Shown in pieces: positions 62,165 to 64,000 of a stretch of 64,000 nt of DNA. Numbering within the stretch: position 1 is the first letter of the stretch; the number at the start of each line of letters is the position of its first letter. The translations under genes and the position numbers were made by a program. The stretch is from Curtobacterium pusillum (GTDB taxonomy: Bacteria > Actinomycetota > Actinomycetes > Actinomycetales > Microbacteriaceae). The DNA is taken from positions 3,100,001 to 3,164,000 of the forward strand of contig CP018783.1 in the NCBI GenBank assembly GCA_002025645.1. The letters are read 5' to 3'. Under the pieces are notes generated by a model. That model made no database searches and was not told the origin of the DNA. It saw nothing but the letters and a program-made list of their open reading frames with translations.

Positions 62165-62581
62165 ATGAGTGACAAGCCCACGATCCTGTTCGTCTGTGTC
62201 CACAACGCCGGACGCTCCCAGATGGCCGCCGGCTACGCCCAGGCCCTCGGTGGCGACCGCGTCGAGGTCCTCTCCGCCGGCTCCGAGCCGAAGGACCAGA
62301 TCAACCCGATCGCGATCCAGGCGATGGCCGAAGAGGGCATCGACATCGCCGGCAACCAGCCGAAGATCCTCACCACCGACGCCGTCCGCGACTCCGACGC
62401 CGTCATCACGATGGGCTGCGGCGATGCCTGCCCGATCTTCCCCGGCAAGCGGTACGAGGACTGGGACCTCACCGACCCGGCGGGCCGCGGCATCGAGGAC
62501 GTCCGCCCCATCCGGGACGACATCAAGCACCGCGTCCAGACGCTCCTCGCCGAGCTGCTGCCCACCGAAGCAACCGCGTAA
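62165..62581 (+). CDS. arsC: Arsenate reductase, low-molecular-weight-phosphatase type
   Basis: 138 residues. The P-loop CVHNAGR (Cys11 to Arg17, CX5R) binds arsenate, and Cys85 and Cys89 in ITMGCGDACPIF are the resolving pair of the thioredoxin-coupled type; mycothiol-coupled homologues would lack them. DLTDPAGRGIEDVR carries the general acid Asp. ATG at 62165 after GAAAG. Reduces As(V) to As(III) for the pump coded immediately before it. Confidence 0.92.
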   Translation: MSDKPTILFVCVHNAGRSQMAAGYAQALGGDRVEVLSAGSEPKDQINPIAIQAMAEEGIDIAGNQPKILTTDAVRDSDAVITMGCGDACPIFPGKRYEDWDLTDPAGRGIEDVRPIRDDIKHRVQTLLAELLPTEATA

Positions 62582-62601
62582 CGACCAGGAAGCCGCAGAC
62601 C

Positions 62602-63966
62602 ATGACGCTCACCCTCACCGTCCCACCCCGCACCGCCGCGGACCGCCTCACCGGACTCCCCGTTGCGGTCATCGGGGCCGGCCCCGTCGGGCTCGCTGCC
62701 GCCGCGCACCTCCTCGAGCGCGGCCTCGACGTCGTCGTCTACGAAGCTGGCCCGACGGTTGGGACGAGCGTCCGCGCTTGGGGGCACACGCGTCTGTTCT
62801 CCCCGTGGCAGTACGTCATTGACCCTGCCGCGCAGCGTCTCCTGGAAGCCACCGGCTGGGAAGCGCCTCGAGCGGCGTCGTTGCCCACTGGCCAGGACCT
62901 CGTCGACACGTACCTGGCGCCCCTGGCAGCGACCCCACAGCTCGCACCGGTGATCCGCTACGGCACCCGGGTGGAGGCGGTGTCACGGCAGGGCAAGGAC
63001 CGCACCCGCTCCACCGGCCGCGCCGACACCCCGTTCCTGCTCCGCCTCCACACCGCCGACGGCGCGCACGACGTGAGCGCGCGTGCGGTCGTCGACACCT
63101 CGGGCACCTACACGTCCCCGAACCCCCTCGCTGCCGCCGGGCTCGCACCCGTCGCGGACCTCGGCGCCCGGGTCGTCCACGCACTGCCTGACGTCCTCGG
63201 CGCCGACCGGGCCCGGTTCTCGGGGAAGCGGGTCCTCGTCGTTGGTGCCGGCCACTCCGCAGCGAACACGCTCATCAAGCTCGCCAGCCTCGCCAAGACC
63301 GCGCCGGGTACCCACGTGCTGTGGGCTGTCCGGAACGCCGGCACAGCCCGGCTCGGCGCCGAGGCCGCGGACGGGCTCGCCGCCCGCGGTCAGCTCGGCT
63401 CCACCGTCCACGGGCTCGTCGAGTCCGGGCAGGTGCAGCAGATCGCCTCGTACGAGATCGACGACGTCCGACCCGACGGCGACCAGGTCACCGTCACCGG
63501 CCGCCGCGCTGGAGCGCCGTTCGCGGTGACCGTCGACGTGATCGTGAACGCGACCGGGTTCCGGCCCGACCTCGACATGCTCCGCGAGATACGGCTCGGT
63601 CTCGACGACATCGTTGAAGCACCCCGAGCCCTCGCACCGCTGATCGACCCGAACCTGCACTCCTGCGGGTCCGTGCCCCCGCACGGCGTCGCTGAGCTCG
63701 CGCATCCGGAGCCGAACTTCTTCATCGCCGGCATGAAGTCCTATGGCCGCGCACCCACGTTCCTGCTCCTCACCGGGTACGAGCAAGTCCGTTCCATTGC
63801 CGCGGAGCTTGCTGGCGACCGCGACGCTGCCCGGCTGGTGCAGCTCGTCCTCCCGGCGACCGGGGTGTGCAGCACCGATGTTGGCGGATCCTCCTCCTGC
63901 TGCGCCGCTCCGGCGGTTCCATCTCCGGCAGAGCCCGCAGCGTCGAGCTGCTGTACGGCGTCCTGA
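62602..63966 (+). CDS. ArsO-like flavoprotein with a Cys-rich C-terminal tail
   Basis: 454 residues. FAD motif VIGAGPVGLAAAAHL, NADP-binding GKRVLVVGAGHSAAN, and NATGFRPDLDML identify a flavin-containing monooxygenase-like fold found in ars operons as ArsO. The last 40 residues contain VCSTDVGG, SSCCAAP and SSCCTAS, i.e. five Cys in three groups, which could bind arsenite or pass electrons. The tail is not part of the core fold. ATG at 62602 after GAAGC. Last ars gene in the window, 34 bases before its edge. Confidence 0.82.
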   Translation: MTLTLTVPPRTAADRLTGLPVAVIGAGPVGLAAAAHLLERGLDVVVYEAGPTVGTSVRAWGHTRLFSPWQYVIDPAAQRLLEATGWEAPRAASLPTGQDLVDTYLAPLAATPQLAPVIRYGTRVEAVSRQGKDRTRSTGRADTPFLLRLHTADGAHDVSARAVVDTSGTYTSPNPLAAAGLAPVADLGARVVHALPDVLGADRARFSGKRVLVVGAGHSAANTLIKLASLAKTAPGTHVLWAVRNAGTARLGAEAADGLAARGQLGSTVHGLVESGQVQQIASYEIDDVRPDGDQVTVTGRRAGAPFAVTVDVIVNATGFRPDLDMLREIRLGLDDIVEAPRALAPLIDPNLHSCGSVPPHGVAELAHPEPNFFIAGMKSYGRAPTFLLLTGYEQVRSIAAELAGDRDAARLVQLVLPATGVCSTDVGGSSSCCAAPAVPSPAEPAASSCCTAS

Positions 63967-64000
63967 CTGGGGATCCTTCTAACAACCACGGAGGCTCCAG

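Overview
The window is high-GC DNA from a Gram-positive actinobacterium. Gene content (MarR/LacI regulators, CUT1 sugar transport, GTG starts, ATGA/GTGA-coupled operons, -10-like boxes sitting directly on start codons) suggests the family Microbacteriaceae and perhaps Curtobacterium. The genus is an inference from recall, not from a search. About the first 45 kb reads as chromosome, broken by one toxin locus. About the last 19 kb, starting right after a tRNA-Gln gene, reads as an accessory island.

Chromosomal part, left to right. A partial PlsC acyltransferase, an M23 peptidase and a beta-hydroxyacid dehydrogenase are followed by two MarR-controlled blocks (about 3.1-7.4 kb), one with an MFS exporter and a divergent SDR dehydrogenase. 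A Pit phosphate transporter, a lysophospholipase-like hydrolase, a lipoate ligase with a swapped domain order, a GNAT protein, a solitary DNA methyltransferase and a 14-TM drug exporter follow. Bases 16.4-25.5 kb form a glycan-use locus: GH5-like, LacI regulator, solute-binding protein, two permeases, GH3 and GH125. GH125 is an alpha-mannosidase family, so mannose-rich glycans such as N-glycans are the likely substrate. Phosphoglucomutase (pgm) follows.

Bases 28.2-33.3 kb are the most unusual part: a polymorphic-toxin locus. A possible secretion helper, a frameshifted small DUF6507-like gene and a 595-residue toxin with a C-terminal RNase A-like domain are followed by a CdiI-like immunity protein. 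Two further genes each join a shortened, His-less piece of the same toxin fold to another CdiI-like domain. The last of them carries an additional DUF805 membrane domain. All joints overlap, as in one operon.

Bases 33.7-38.1 kb hold a methyltransferase, DUF2064, GT2, epimerase and MTA phosphorylase operon. Bases 38.2-40.9 kb hold molybdenum cofactor genes (moeA, moaC, mog, moaE). An ABC-F ATPase, a VOC protein and a MarR regulator lead to tRNA-Gln(TTG) at 45.1 kb.

Island. A DDE transposase-like gene is coupled to a degenerate tyrosine-recombinase-like gene. A helicase-associated-domain protein, a second degenerate recombinase paralogue, a DUF723-like protein and a helicase-nuclease fusion (possible phage defence) follow. 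Next comes a TniB/TniA transposition pair, then an arsenic block: ACR3-like permease with MerR regulator, then ArsR, FAD reductase, ArsB-like pump, ArsC and a flavoprotein with a cysteine-rich tail. The arsenic genes may be cargo of the Tni element; its far end is not in the window.

Two patterns cross gene boundaries. One is a dispersed intergenic hairpin family with the core CTGGAGGCGCG/CGCGCCTCCAG, perfect over 30 bp in one copy. The other is a TAnnnT hexamer 6-8 nt before the start of at least eight genes, as expected for leaderless mRNAs.
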